Shown piece after piece: positions 48,030-57,454 of a DNA stretch of 64,000 nt. Made by a program: the position numbers and the translations under genes. This DNA comes from Stutzerimonas stutzeri. GTDB taxonomy: Bacteria > Pseudomonadota > Gammaproteobacteria > Pseudomonadales > Pseudomonadaceae. Under the pieces are notes generated by a model. The model did no database searches. It was not told where the DNA came from and was given only the letters and a program-made list of their open reading frames with translations. Every line of letters begins with the position of its first letter. Position 1 is the stretch's first letter. The stretch covers positions 124,001 to 188,000 of the forward strand of contig NZ_JAMOIC010000002.1 in the NCBI RefSeq assembly GCF_024448895.1, given 5' to 3'.

Positions 48030-50975
48030 ATGAGTCTGCCATCACTGGTTGCATTGCCAAAGCCGTTACTGACATTGGTCACTCGTGCCGAAGAGACGTT
48101 CCTCGGTGCACTGAATGACACATCGAAGTCATCACTTGAGCAGTTTCTTGCCTGGCCCGCTGAGCGCCAGGAAGCCTTTGGCAGGGTATGTGCGGCCAGT
48201 GATTTCGTCATCGAACAGGTTAGCCGAGATCCCGAGATGCTGCTCCAGCTAGCCGAGGATGGCCTGTTGGAGCGCGCGCTCAAGAACGGGGAAATGCATG
48301 AGGCGTTGGCTGAGCTGCTGACCGATTGCGACGATGAAGACCGCTTGGCGCACCAGCTACGCCGCTTTCGCAACCGCCAGCAGGTGCGCATCATCTGGCG
48401 CGACCTGACCCGGCAGGCAGATCTTTCAGAGACCTGCGGCGATTTGTCCGACATGGCGGATGCCTGTATCGATCTTGCCTATCAGTGGCTGTATCGGCGG
48501 CACTGCGAGCAGTTCGGCGTCCCGACGGGGCGTCGCAGCGGCCAGCCGCAGCAGATGGTCATCCTTGGAATGGGTAAGCTGGGTGCTCGCGAGCTGAATC
48601 TCTCTTCCGACATCGACCTGATCTTCGGCTACCCCGAGGGCGGTGAAACCGCAGGCGCGAAACGCTCGCTGGACAATCAGGAATTCTTCGTTCGCCTCGG
48701 TCAACGACTGATCAAGGCGCTGGATGCGCCAACGCTCGATGGCTTTGTCTTTCGTGTCGACATGCGCTTGCGGCCTTACGGTTCCTCCGGCTCGCTGGTG
48801 CTGAGCTTCAACGCGCTGGAGCAGTACTACCAGGATCAGGGCCGCGACTGGGAGCGCTACGCCATGATCAAGGCCCGGGTGGTCGGCGGGGATCAGTTGG
48901 CCGGCAAGGAGCTGCTCGAGATGCTGCGGCCATTCGTCTATCGTCGCTACCTGGATTTTTCTGCCATCGACGCGCTGCGTACCATGAAGCAGCTGATTCA
49001 GCAGGAAGTGCGGCGCAAGGGCATGGCCGCCAACATCAAGCTGGGCTCCGGTGGCATTCGCGAAGTGGAATTCATCGCTCAGGCATTCCAGCTGATTCAC
49101 GGCGGGCGAGACCTGAGCCTTCAGCAGCGTCCCTTGTTGAAGGTGCTGGGTATCCTGTCCGGACAAGGCTATCTGCCAGCCGCTGCGGTCGATGAGCTGC
49201 GTGAGGCTTACGAATTTCTGCGTTACACCGAACATGCGTTGCAGGCCATCGATGACCGCCAGACTCAGATGCTGCCGGATAACCAGACCGACTGTGATCG
49301 GGTCGCCTTCATCATGGGTTTCGACAGCTGGGAAACTTTTCATCAGCAACTCCTGCATTGGCGCGGCCGGGTCGACTGGCATTTTCGTCAGGTCATTGCC
49401 GACCCTGATGAAGATGAAGAAACCGAAGGCGAAGCCCTGGTGGGCGGCGAATGGCTGCCGCTTTGGGAGCAGGACTGGGATGAGGAATTCGCCTGCCGCC
49501 AGCTCAGCGATGCGGGTTTTCGTGACGGCCAGGCCGCCTGCCAGCGTCTCGCTGTGTTGCGCAGCGGTAATCAAGTCCGAACCATGCAGCGGCTCGGGCG
49601 CGAGCGACTCGATGCATTCATCCCGCGGCTGCTGGCCCAGGCGGTGGAGCAGGATGATCCGGATCTGGTGCTGGAGCGTGTGCTGCCACTGGTCGAGGCG
49701 GTCGCGCGTCGTTCCGCCTATCTGGTGCTGCTGACAGAAAATCCCGGCGCGTTGCAGCGCTTGCTCGAACTCTGCGCTGGCAGCCCATGGATTGCCGAGC
49801 AGATCGCGCGTTTCCCGCTGCTGCTCGACGAACTGCTCAATGCCGGGAGACTGTTCAGTCCTCCTCTGGCGCCGGAGCTTGCTGCCGAGCTGCGCGAGCG
49901 GCTGGCGCGCATTCCCGAAGATGACCTCGAGCAGCAGATGGAAGCGCTGCGCCACTTCAAGCTCGCGCATCGCCTGCGCGTCGCAGCCTCGGAGATCGCC
50001 GGTACCTTGCCGCTGATGAAGGTCAGCGACTATCTCACCTGGCTGGCTGAAGCCATTCTGGAACAGGTTCTGGCGCTGGCCTGGCGACACACCGTCGCGC
50101 GTCACGGTCAGCCAAGGCGGGTCGATGGATCGCTCTGTGATCCAGCCTTCATCATTCTTGGGTACGGCAAGGTGGGCGGCCTCGAGTTCGGCCACGGATC
50201 CGACCTGGATCTGGTGTTCATCCATGACGGCGACCCCAATGCTGAAACCGACGGCGCCAAGTCAATCGATGGCGCGCAGTTCTATACCCGTCTGGGGCAG
50301 CGCATCATTCATCTGCTAACCACGCAAACCACTTCTGGGCAGCTCTACGAGGTCGACATGCGCCTGCGTCCGTCAGGGGTTTCAGGCTTGCTGGTCAGTT
50401 CGCTTAGCGCTTTCGACCGTTATCAAAGCGACGAGGCGTGGACTTGGGAGCATCAGGCGCTGGTGCGTGCACGAGTCCTGGTGGGTTGTCCGCAGCTGGC
50501 CGCGGATTTCGAGAAGGTTCGAGCTTCTGTCCTTGGACGTTCGCGTGACCTAGACCAGCTTCGTCGAGAGGTCAGTGAGATGCGCGCCAAGATGCGCGAC
50601 AACCTCGGCACTCGGGTAACCCAGGCTGGTACGGCTGAAAAGGCATTCTTGGGCGATGGCGAGTTCAACCTCAAGCAGGATGCCGGTGGTATCGTCGATA
50701 TCGAATTTATGGTGCAATACGCGGCTTTGGCGTGGTCGCACCAGCATCCGCAACTGCTGCGCTATACCGACAATATCCGCATTCTCGATGGGTTGGAGCA
50801 GGCCGGGTTGATGACCGGCGATGAGGTTCGGCTGCTGCAGGATGCCTACAAGGCATACCGCGCCGCGGCCCACCGGCAATCACTGCAGAAACTGCCTGGC
50901 GTGGTAAGCGGGGATCAATTTCATGACGAGCGTCGCGCGGTGATGCGTATCTGGCGCGAGCTGGGGCTCAGCTGA
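48030..50975 (+). CDS. glnE: Glutamine synthetase adenylyltransferase/deadenylase GlnE
   Basis: 981 residues, the normal size. It adds or removes AMP on glutamine synthetase in answer to PII and glutamine. Two nucleotidyltransferase domains are present, with ELNLSSDIDLIFGYPEGGE (N-terminal, deadenylation) and GLEFGHGSDLDLVFIHDGDP (C-terminal, adenylation) carrying the metal Asp pairs. AAAGGA lies before the ATG. It is divergent from aceE and followed by ilvE 40 bases on. Confidence 0.97.
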   Translation: MSLPSLVALPKPLLTLVTRAEETFLGALNDTSKSSLEQFLAWPAERQEAFGRVCAASDFVIEQVSRDPEMLLQLAEDGLLERALKNGEMHEALAELLTDCDDEDRLAHQLRRFRNRQQVRIIWRDLTRQADLSETCGDLSDMADACIDLAYQWLYRRHCEQFGVPTGRRSGQPQQMVILGMGKLGARELNLSSDIDLIFGYPEGGETAGAKRSLDNQEFFVRLGQRLIKALDAPTLDGFVFRVDMRLRPYGSSGSLVLSFNALEQYYQDQGRDWERYAMIKARVVGGDQLAGKELLEMLRPFVYRRYLDFSAIDALRTMKQLIQQEVRRKGMAANIKLGSGGIREVEFIAQAFQLIHGGRDLSLQQRPLLKVLGILSGQGYLPAAAVDELREAYEFLRYTEHALQAIDDRQTQMLPDNQTDCDRVAFIMGFDSWETFHQQLLHWRGRVDWHFRQVIADPDEDEETEGEALVGGEWLPLWEQDWDEEFACRQLSDAGFRDGQAACQRLAVLRSGNQVRTMQRLGRERLDAFIPRLLAQAVEQDDPDLVLERVLPLVEAVARRSAYLVLLTENPGALQRLLELCAGSPWIAEQIARFPLLLDELLNAGRLFSPPLAPELAAELRERLARIPEDDLEQQMEALRHFKLAHRLRVAASEIAGTLPLMKVSDYLTWLAEAILEQVLALAWRHTVARHGQPRRVDGSLCDPAFIILGYGKVGGLEFGHGSDLDLVFIHDGDPNAETDGAKSIDGAQFYTRLGQRIIHLLTTQTTSGQLYEVDMRLRPSGVSGLLVSSLSAFDRYQSDEAWTWEHQALVRARVLVGCPQLAADFEKVRASVLGRSRDLDQLRREVSEMRAKMRDNLGTRVTQAGTAEKAFLGDGEFNLKQDAGGIVDIEFMVQYAALAWSHQHPQLLRYTDNIRILDGLEQAGLMTGDEVRLLQDAYKAYRAAAHRQSLQKLPGVVSGDQFHDERRAVMRIWRELGLS

Positions 50976-51015
50976 TCTCGTCAAACAGCATTTATCGAAT
51001 TCCGAGGTGGCAACA

Positions 51016-51939
51016 ATGTCGATGGCCGATCGTGATGGCGTGATCTGGTATGACGGTGAGATGGTGCAGTGGCGCGACGCGACCACCCATGTACTGACCC
51101 ACACCCTGCATTACGGTATGGGCGTCTTCGAAGGCGTGCGTGCCTACAACACCCCGGCGGGCACCGCGATCTTCCGCCTTCAGGCGCACACCGATCGCCT
51201 GTTCGATTCGGCGCACATCATGAACATGAAGATGCCGTACTCGAAGGAAGAGATTAACGAGGCGACCCGCGCCGCCGTTCGCGAAAACAATCTGGAAAGC
51301 GCTTACATCCGTCCGATGGTGTTCTACGGGTCCGAAGGCATGGGCCTGCGCGCCAGTGGCTTGAAGGTCCATGTGATCGTCGCCGCTTGGCATTGGGGCG
51401 CCTACATGGGCGACGAGGCCTTGGAGAAGGGCATAAAGGTGCGTACCAGCTCCTTTACCCGCCATCACGTGAACATCAGCATGACCCGCGCCAAATCCAA
51501 CGGTGCTTACATCAACTCCATGCTCGCCCTGCAGGAAGCCATCTCCGGCGGCGCCGACGAAGCACTGATGCTGGATCCGGAAGGCTATGTCGCCGAAGGT
51601 TCGGGCGAGAACATCTTCATCATCAAGGACGGCGTGATCTACACCCCCGAAGTCACCGCCTGCCTCAATGGCATCACCCGCGGCACCGTACTGACCCTGG
51701 CTGAAGAGCTTGGCATCAAGGTAGTAGAGAAGCGCATCACCCGGGACGAGGTCTACATCGCTGACGAGGCCTTCTTCACCGGCACTGCCGCTGAGGTCAC
51801 CCCAATCCGCGAAGTGGATGGCCGCAACATCGGTATCGGCCGTCGCGGCCCGGTGACCGAGCGTGTTCAGAAGGCCTACTTCGATCTCGTATCTGGCAAG
51901 ACCGATGCGCACGCTGAATGGCGGACGCTGGTCAAGTAA
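51016..51939 (+). CDS. ilvE: Branched-chain amino acid aminotransferase IlvE
   Basis: 307 residues from ATG 51016 (GAGG upstream, start MSMADRDGVIWYDGEMVQWR); a GTG nine bases earlier lies in the ribosome site. Class IV PLP aminotransferase: THTLHYGMGVFEGVRAYNT, PLP Lys in TRAKSNGAYINSMLAL, and EGSGENIFIIKDGVIYTP. It transfers amino groups between glutamate and the 2-oxo acids of Leu, Ile and Val. It is followed by a large hairpin before waaF. Confidence 0.96.
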   Translation: MSMADRDGVIWYDGEMVQWRDATTHVLTHTLHYGMGVFEGVRAYNTPAGTAIFRLQAHTDRLFDSAHIMNMKMPYSKEEINEATRAAVRENNLESAYIRPMVFYGSEGMGLRASGLKVHVIVAAWHWGAYMGDEALEKGIKVRTSSFTRHHVNISMTRAKSNGAYINSMLALQEAISGGADEALMLDPEGYVAEGSGENIFIIKDGVIYTPEVTACLNGITRGTVLTLAEELGIKVVEKRITRDEVYIADEAFFTGTAAEVTPIREVDGRNIGIGRRGPVTERVQKAYFDLVSGKTDAHAEWRTLVK

Positions 51940-51943
51940 GCGC

Positions 51944-51997
51944 GGGCCTTGCGCAAGCACGAGCGCCTGAGCTGCTCGTGCTTGCGGCTTGAGGCCC
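51944..51997. repeat. Large nested inverted repeat between ilvE and waaF
   Basis: Inner stem GCAAGCACGAGC / GCTCGTGCTTGC (51953-51964 and 51974-51985, perfect 12 bp, 9-base loop) within an outer stem GGGCCT / AGGCCC (51944-51949 and 51992-51997). No T-run follows, but CTTGAGGC/GCTTGAAGC repeats do. It may end ilvE transcription in part or be a repeat of REP type. Confidence 0.6.
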
Positions 51998-52016
51998 GAA
52001 GCTTGAAGCTGTCTTT

Positions 52017-53051
52017 ATGAATATTCTGATTGTGGGTCCCAGTTGGGTCGGCGACATGGTGATGGCGCAGACGCTGTTCGTCTGCCTGAAACAACGCCAC
52101 CCTGACTGCCTGATCGACGTGCTCGCGCCTGAATGGAGTCGCCCGATCCTCGAGCGCATGCCAGAGGTGCGACAGGCGCTGAGCTTTCCGGTCGGTCATG
52201 GCGTGCTAGACATGGCGACCCGGCGCAGCATCGCGCAGAGCCTTCGTGGGCAGTATCAGCAGGCGATCCTGTTGCCCAACTCGCTGAAGTCGGCTCTCGT
52301 GCCATTCTTTGCGGGCATTCCCAAGCGCACCGGGTGGCGCGGCGAGATGCGCTTCGGCCTGCTCAACGATATGCGCAAGCTGGACAAGCAGCGCTATCCG
52401 CTAATGATCGAGCGCTTCATGGCGCTGGCTTACGAACCCGGCGCCGAACTAGCCCAACCCTACCCGAAGCCTTCGCTGCGCATCGTTGAGGAAACGCGCG
52501 ACGCCGCTCTCGCGCGCTTCGGGCTGTCACTGGACCGGCCGGTGTTGGCCCTTTGTCCCGGTGCCGAGTTCGGCGAGTCCAAACGCTGGCCGGCCGAGCA
52601 TTTCGCCAAGGTCGCCGAGGTCAAGATCCGTGATGGCTGGCAGGTCTGGCTGTTCGGCTCGAAGAACGATCACGCCGTTGGTGACGGAATCGTGCAGGGA
52701 CTGATTCCTGGGTTGCGTGAAGAAGCAGTAAACCTTGCCGGCGAAACCAGCCTGGCCGAGGCCATCGACCTGCTTTCCTGCGCCGATGCGGTTGTGTCAA
52801 ACGATTCGGGCCTTATGCATGTTGCCGCTGCGCTCGGACGTCCGCTGGTGTCTGTTTATGGCTCCACCTCGCCAGCGTTCACGCCACCGCTGTCGGAGCA
52901 AGTCGAGATCGTGCGCTTGGGCCTCGACTGCAGCCCCTGTTTTGATCGTACTTGCCGTTTCGGTCATAACAACTGCATGCGTGAATTGAAGCCGCGCCCG
53001 GTCATTGAAGCGCTTGAACGTCTTGCACCTCAGTCGGTTGAGGTGCGCTGA
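52017..53051 (+). CDS. waaF: ADP-heptose:LPS heptosyltransferase II WaaF
   Basis: 344 residues, GT9 family. It adds the second heptose to the inner core at the cytoplasmic face. The start MNILIVGPSWVGDMVMAQTL and the blocks LCPGAEFGESKRWPAEHFAK and VSNDSGLMHVAAALGRPLVS are typical. The Cys-rich end (CSPCFDRTCRFGHNNCM) is a family trait. It opens the LPS core operon: waaC follows with no gap. The ribosome site is poor, so translation may rely on the leader structure. Confidence 0.96.
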   Translation: MNILIVGPSWVGDMVMAQTLFVCLKQRHPDCLIDVLAPEWSRPILERMPEVRQALSFPVGHGVLDMATRRSIAQSLRGQYQQAILLPNSLKSALVPFFAGIPKRTGWRGEMRFGLLNDMRKLDKQRYPLMIERFMALAYEPGAELAQPYPKPSLRIVEETRDAALARFGLSLDRPVLALCPGAEFGESKRWPAEHFAKVAEVKIRDGWQVWLFGSKNDHAVGDGIVQGLIPGLREEAVNLAGETSLAEAIDLLSCADAVVSNDSGLMHVAAALGRPLVSVYGSTSPAFTPPLSEQVEIVRLGLDCSPCFDRTCRFGHNNCMRELKPRPVIEALERLAPQSVEVR

Positions 53052-54053
53052 GTGAGGGTGCTGCTGGTCAAGACGTCTTCGCTGGGTGACGTGGTGCATA
53101 CGCTCCCTGCGTTGACGGATGCGCAGCGCGCCGTCCCTGGTATTCAATTCGACTGGGTAGTGGAGGAGGGTTTTGCCGAGATACCCGCCTGGCATCCAGC
53201 CGTGTCCCAAGTGATCACCGTGGCGATTCGTCGCTGGCGCAAGCATCCATTGCAAACGCTTCGCTCCGGTGAATGGCGGCGTTTCAAGTCGCGTTTGCGC
53301 GAGACTCGCTATGATCTGGTCATCGATGCGCAAGGCTTGTTGAAGAGCGCCTGGCTGACGCGCTACGTCAAGGCGCCTGTCGCTGGGCTGGACCGAGAAT
53401 CCGCACGTGAGCCGCTTGCTTCTCGCTTCTACGGTCGTCGTTATGCCGTTGCGCGGGATCAGCATGCGCTAGAGCGTGTTCGGCAACTGTTCGCTCAAGC
53501 GCTCGGTTATCAGATGCCCGGAACCATCGCTGATTACGGGCTGGTTCGCAGTCAGCTGGCCACGCCGGGCGAGCAGCCATATCTCCTTTTCCTGCATGGC
53601 ACCACTTGGCCGAGCAAGCACTGGCCGGAGGCATACTGGCGAGAATTGGCCGAGCGGATGAGCGAGTTTGGTTGGTCGATTCGTTTACCTTGGGGCAATG
53701 CGGATGAGAAGGCCCGAGCTGAACGAATCGCTGACGGCATCGCGAGCGTTTCGGTGTTGCCGAGGTTGAATCTTGGCGGCATCGCCAAAGTCATCGCCGG
53801 AGCGCGTGCCTGTGTCGCCGTTGATACCGGGCTCGGACACCTGGCAGCGGCACTGGACGTCCCAAGCATTTCGCTTTACGGCCCGACTTTGCCAGGTCGA
53901 GTCGGCGCCTATGGTCGTTCGCAGGTGCACCTGTGTGCATCCGGACCGAACGCCGGCAAAGGCGATCGCCACAAACCATGCTTTGACGACCTGCCAGCCG
54001 AGCGGGTCGCCAGCGAACTCAAGGCCCTGTTGCGGTCGTCGGAGACATCCTGA
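53052..54053 (+). CDS. waaC: ADP-heptose:LPS heptosyltransferase I WaaC
   Basis: 333 residues from GTG directly after the waaF stop. GT9 family: MRVLLVKTSSLGDVVHTLPA at the start, DLVIDAQGLLKSAWLTRY, and ACVAVDTGLGHLAAALDVPS near the end. It adds the first heptose to Kdo. Its stop overlaps the waaG ATG by one base. Confidence 0.96.
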   Translation: MRVLLVKTSSLGDVVHTLPALTDAQRAVPGIQFDWVVEEGFAEIPAWHPAVSQVITVAIRRWRKHPLQTLRSGEWRRFKSRLRETRYDLVIDAQGLLKSAWLTRYVKAPVAGLDRESAREPLASRFYGRRYAVARDQHALERVRQLFAQALGYQMPGTIADYGLVRSQLATPGEQPYLLFLHGTTWPSKHWPEAYWRELAERMSEFGWSIRLPWGNADEKARAERIADGIASVSVLPRLNLGGIAKVIAGARACVAVDTGLGHLAAALDVPSISLYGPTLPGRVGAYGRSQVHLCASGPNAGKGDRHKPCFDDLPAERVASELKALLRSSETS

Positions 54054-55174
54054 TGCAGCTGGCCTTCATCCTTTACAAATATTTCCCCTTCGGTGGGCTC
54101 CAGCGCGACTTCATGCGCATTGCCACTGAATGCCAGCGTCGCGGTAATGGGATTCGCGTCTACGCGATGATCTGGGAAGGTGAGGTGCCGAACGGCTTCG
54201 AGGTCTTGATCGCGCCGGTCAAGGCGATCTTCAACCATACCCGCAATGAACGTTTCACTGCCTGGGTGGAAGCGGATCTGGCAAAGCGTCCAGTTGATCG
54301 GGTGGTTGGCTTCAATAAGATGCCTGGGCTCGACGTCTACTACGCGGCCGATCCCTGTTTCGAAGACAAGGCGCAGACCCTGCGCAGCCCCATCTATCGC
54401 CGCTGGGGCCGCTACAAGCATTTCGCCGAGTATGAGCGCGCCGTGTTCGAACCTCGCTCCAAAACCGAGATCCTGATGATCTCCGAAGTCCAGCAGCCCC
54501 TGTTTGTCAAACATTACTCAACGCCTGCGGAGCGCTTTCATTTACTTCCGCCGGGCATCGATCAGGATCGGCGTGCACCGAGCGACGCGTCTGACATTCG
54601 CCGGGCGTTCCGTGATGAATTCGAGGTGGCTGACGACGAGCTGCTGCTGGTGCAGATCGGATCGGGCTTCAAAACAAAGGGGCTCGACCGCAGCCTCAGG
54701 GCGGTCGCCTCGCTCCCGCGTGAGCTGAAGAAGCGCGCCCGTCTGTTCGTCATTGGTCAGGACGATCCAAAGCCATTCCAGCTGCAGGCTAAGACGCTAG
54801 GTATTTCGGGTCAGGTCGAGTTTCTCAAGGGCCGCAGCGACATCCCGCGTTTTCTGCTCGGGGCAGACCTGTTGATCCATCCGGCCTACAACGAAAATAC
54901 TGGCACCGTTCTTTTAGAGGCGCTGGTCGCAGGGCTGCCAGTGCTGGTGACGGATGTCTGCGGTTACGCTCACTACATCAATGAAGCGGACTGCGGCAGG
55001 GTCGTCCCAAGCCCATTCGAACAAAGCGAGCTCGACGCTCTGCTGGCTGAGATGCTCGCCAACGACGAGCAGCGCGACAGCTGGGCGCGGAATGCGTTGG
55101 CCTACGCCGACAGGGCCGACCTTTACAGCATGCCCGAGCGTGCGGCTGACGTGATCCTGGCGGAGCGCTCATGA
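54053..55174 (+). CDS. waaG: LPS core glucosyltransferase WaaG
   Basis: 373 residues, GT4 family. The start MQLAFILYKYFPFGGLQRDF is typical of WaaG. The donor site block is HPAYNENTGTVLLEALVAGL (E-x7-E form). In pseudomonads this enzyme adds the first hexose (GalN in P. aeruginosa) to heptose II; the sugar here is not certain. ATGA overlap with waaP. Confidence 0.93.
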   Translation: MQLAFILYKYFPFGGLQRDFMRIATECQRRGNGIRVYAMIWEGEVPNGFEVLIAPVKAIFNHTRNERFTAWVEADLAKRPVDRVVGFNKMPGLDVYYAADPCFEDKAQTLRSPIYRRWGRYKHFAEYERAVFEPRSKTEILMISEVQQPLFVKHYSTPAERFHLLPPGIDQDRRAPSDASDIRRAFRDEFEVADDELLLVQIGSGFKTKGLDRSLRAVASLPRELKKRARLFVIGQDDPKPFQLQAKTLGISGQVEFLKGRSDIPRFLLGADLLIHPAYNENTGTVLLEALVAGLPVLVTDVCGYAHYINEADCGRVVPSPFEQSELDALLAEMLANDEQRDSWARNALAYADRADLYSMPERAADVILAERS

Positions 55175-55977
55175 AGCTCATCCTGGCAGAACCCTTCAAG
55201 ACGCTCTGGTCGGGCCGGGATCCGTTCGAGGCCGTCGAGCAACTGCAAGGCCAGGTCTATCGGGAGCTCGAAGGTCGACGCACGCTGCGCACGGAAGTGC
55301 AAGGCCGCGGCTACTTCGTGAAGATCCACCGCGGTATCGGATGGGGCGAGATCTTCAAAAATCTCACCACCGCTAAATTGCCAGTGCTGGGCGCAGGGCA
55401 GGAGTGGCGCGCTATTCAGCGTCTGCATGAGGTAGGTGTCCCGACCATGACTGCGGTTGCCTATGGCGAACGAGGCGGCAATCCCGCCTCGCAGCACTCG
55501 TTCATCATCACCGAAGAACTTGCTCCTACGATCAGCCTTGAGGACTACAGTGCAGACTGGCTGCAGCATCCGCCGGAACCCAAGCTCAAGCGCGCTCTGA
55601 TCGCCGAAGTCGCTCGTATGACCGGCGCCATGCACCGCGCTGGCGTGAATCATCGAGACTGTTATATCTGCCATTTCCTGCTGCATACCGACAAACCGGT
55701 CACGGCTGAGGACTTTCGTCTGTCTGTGATTGACCTGCACCGCGCCCAGGTCCGTGATGCGATACCCCAGCGCTGGCGAGACAAGGATTTGGCTGGGTTG
55801 TATTTTTCTGTTTTGGGCATCGGCCTTACCCGGCGCGATACGTTGCGTTTCCTCAAACTGTACTTCCAAAAGCCGTTGAGAGAGATCCTGAGCAGTGAAG
55901 CCCGCCTTCTGACGGATCTGCAGCGCAAGGCGGCCAAGCTCATGGCTCGCAAGGAAAGATACGGAGCCGCGCTCTGA
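55171..55977 (+). CDS. waaP: LPS core heptose kinase WaaP
   Basis: 268 residues. It phosphorylates heptose I of the inner core, a step essential for viability in P. aeruginosa. The catalytic loop NHRDCYICHFLL (HRD) and the metal-binding VIDLHRAQVR are intact, and the lysine strand is GRGYFVKIHRGIGWGEIFKN. Overlaps waaG and the next kinase by 4 and 1 bases. Confidence 0.95.
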   Translation: MKLILAEPFKTLWSGRDPFEAVEQLQGQVYRELEGRRTLRTEVQGRGYFVKIHRGIGWGEIFKNLTTAKLPVLGAGQEWRAIQRLHEVGVPTMTAVAYGERGGNPASQHSFIITEELAPTISLEDYSADWLQHPPEPKLKRALIAEVARMTGAMHRAGVNHRDCYICHFLLHTDKPVTAEDFRLSVIDLHRAQVRDAIPQRWRDKDLAGLYFSVLGIGLTRRDTLRFLKLYFQKPLREILSSEARLLTDLQRKAAKLMARKERYGAAL

Positions 55978-56711
55978 TGGCCGGCTGGGTGTTGGATCCT
56001 GCGTACTCGGCGTTGGCGGCGGACTTCGGCAGCCTCGACGCGGTGTTCGCGCTCGTCGGCGAGCGGGTTACGCAGGATCCGCTGTCCGAGGTCATCCGCC
56101 TCGAACGTGACGGTGTCACGTACTACCTCAAGCGCTACACCGGCGCGGGTAAGGGCATGCGTCGATATGTCGGCCGGCCAAGGGTGAAGGCTGAATGGCA
56201 GAACTTGAAGCTTTTCGAGCGATGGGGCATTCCGACTGCCCCGATCGTGGCATATGGGCTGGAGCGCCAATTCGGCAGCTTCGCTCGGGGTGCGCTCATA
56301 ACTCGTGAGCTGACCCAGACCGAAGACTTGGCGGCGCTCGCAGCCGCCAATGATCAGCGGCTGAAGGAAGGTAGTTGGGTAGTCGATATAAGCCAGCAGC
56401 TCGCCGAAGCGACTCGCCGCATGCACGCGCACCGGTTTGCGCACAATGATCTGAAATGGCGGAATCTGCTGGTCGATCCACAGCGTAACCTTTATCTAAT
56501 CGATTGCCCCACTGGCGCGTTCTGGTGGGGGCCATTCCTGCAGCGTCGGATCATCAAGGACCTCGCTTGCCTCGATAAGGTAGCCAAATATCAATTGAGC
56601 CAGACGCAGCGTTTACGCTTCTACCTGCAATATGTTCAGCGAGACCATCTGAACCGTGATGACAAGGCGCGCATCCGTCAGGTTCGAGATTTCTTTGAGG
56701 GGCGTGAATGA
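55977..56711 (+). CDS. LPS kinase of the WaaP/InaA family (PA5008/WapP-like)
   Basis: 244 residues of the eukaryotic-like kinase fold. The catalytic loop is FAHNDLKWRNLLV (HND in place of HRD, with the Asp kept) and the metal loop YLIDCPTGAFWWGP (DCP in place of DFG, Asp kept). The lysine strand is VTYYLKRYTGAGKG. Residues needed for phosphotransfer are thus present. By order it matches P. aeruginosa PA5008, needed for full core phosphorylation. Overlaps both neighbours. Confidence 0.9.
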   Translation: MAGWVLDPAYSALAADFGSLDAVFALVGERVTQDPLSEVIRLERDGVTYYLKRYTGAGKGMRRYVGRPRVKAEWQNLKLFERWGIPTAPIVAYGLERQFGSFARGALITRELTQTEDLAALAAANDQRLKEGSWVVDISQQLAEATRRMHAHRFAHNDLKWRNLLVDPQRNLYLIDCPTGAFWWGPFLQRRIIKDLACLDKVAKYQLSQTQRLRFYLQYVQRDHLNRDDKARIRQVRDFFEGRE

Positions 56712-57454
56712 CGGACTTCATTGCACAAGCCGACAGAGCATTACTCGAGCGACACGGCCTTCTTGATTTCGATGCGCTGTGGGCGGTCAAGCTTGAGGCG
56801 GTAGACGAGCCCAACGTGGAGCGCGGCGGGTGGAGCAGCGTGTTTCGTCTGGACCTGGGCGACGCGGCGTTCTACCTGAAGCGCCAAACCAACCATCTCA
56901 CGCGCAGCCTCATGCACCCGTTGGGCGAGCCTACGTTCGCGCGCGAATTTCGCACTATTCAGCGCTACCAGAAGCTCGGTATTCCGGCTCTGAGCGCCAG
57001 TTTTTTTGGTCATCGACAGATCGGCGACGAGCACAGAGCTGTGCTGCTGACGCGCGCGCTGGATGGCTGGGATGATCTAGAAAGTTGGCTGGGGCGATGG
57101 CCTTCATTAAGTGTCGATCAACGCCAGGCAATCCTGCAGGCGACTGGGCTGCTCGCCAGGCAATTGCACGACGCTGGGCAGATTCACGGCTGCTTCTACC
57201 CCAAACACATCTTCCTCCAGGAACAGGCGCAAGGCTGGAGTGCCCGTCTGATCGACCTGGAAAAGACACGCCCGCTGTTGCTCGGTCGCCGGGATCGAAT
57301 CAAGGACCTCGAGCCATTGTTTCGCCGAGCGTTTTGTTGGTCTCAAACGGATGTCCATGAACTGCTCGCGGCCTACCTTCACGATGAGTGCGCCGTCGAT
57401 AGCTGGGCGCAGCGCTTGAACAGCCGCCGTCGCGAGAAAGAGATGCGTACATGA
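56708..57454 (+). CDS. WaaP-family kinase-like protein lacking the HRD Asp (PA5007/WapQ-like)
   Basis: 248 residues, kinase fold. The lysine strand is AAFYLKRQTNHLTRSLMHPL. The catalytic loop reads QIHGCFYPKHIFLQ, so HGC stands where HRD is expected and the catalytic Asp is missing, while the later ARLIDLEKTRP keeps its metal Asp. It may be a pseudokinase, or use another residue. Position equals P. aeruginosa PA5007. Coupled by ATGA at both ends. Confidence 0.88.
   Translation: MTDFIAQADRALLERHGLLDFDALWAVKLEAVDEPNVERGGWSSVFRLDLGDAAFYLKRQTNHLTRSLMHPLGEPTFAREFRTIQRYQKLGIPALSASFFGHRQIGDEHRAVLLTRALDGWDDLESWLGRWPSLSVDQRQAILQATGLLARQLHDAGQIHGCFYPKHIFLQEQAQGWSARLIDLEKTRPLLLGRRDRIKDLEPLFRRAFCWSQTDVHELLAAYLHDECAVDSWAQRLNSRRREKEMRT

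Noticed and set aside
48426-50225. Minus-strand open frame of 599 codons inside glnE
   Set aside because: Shadow of glnE, whose two nucleotidyltransferase motifs are intact.
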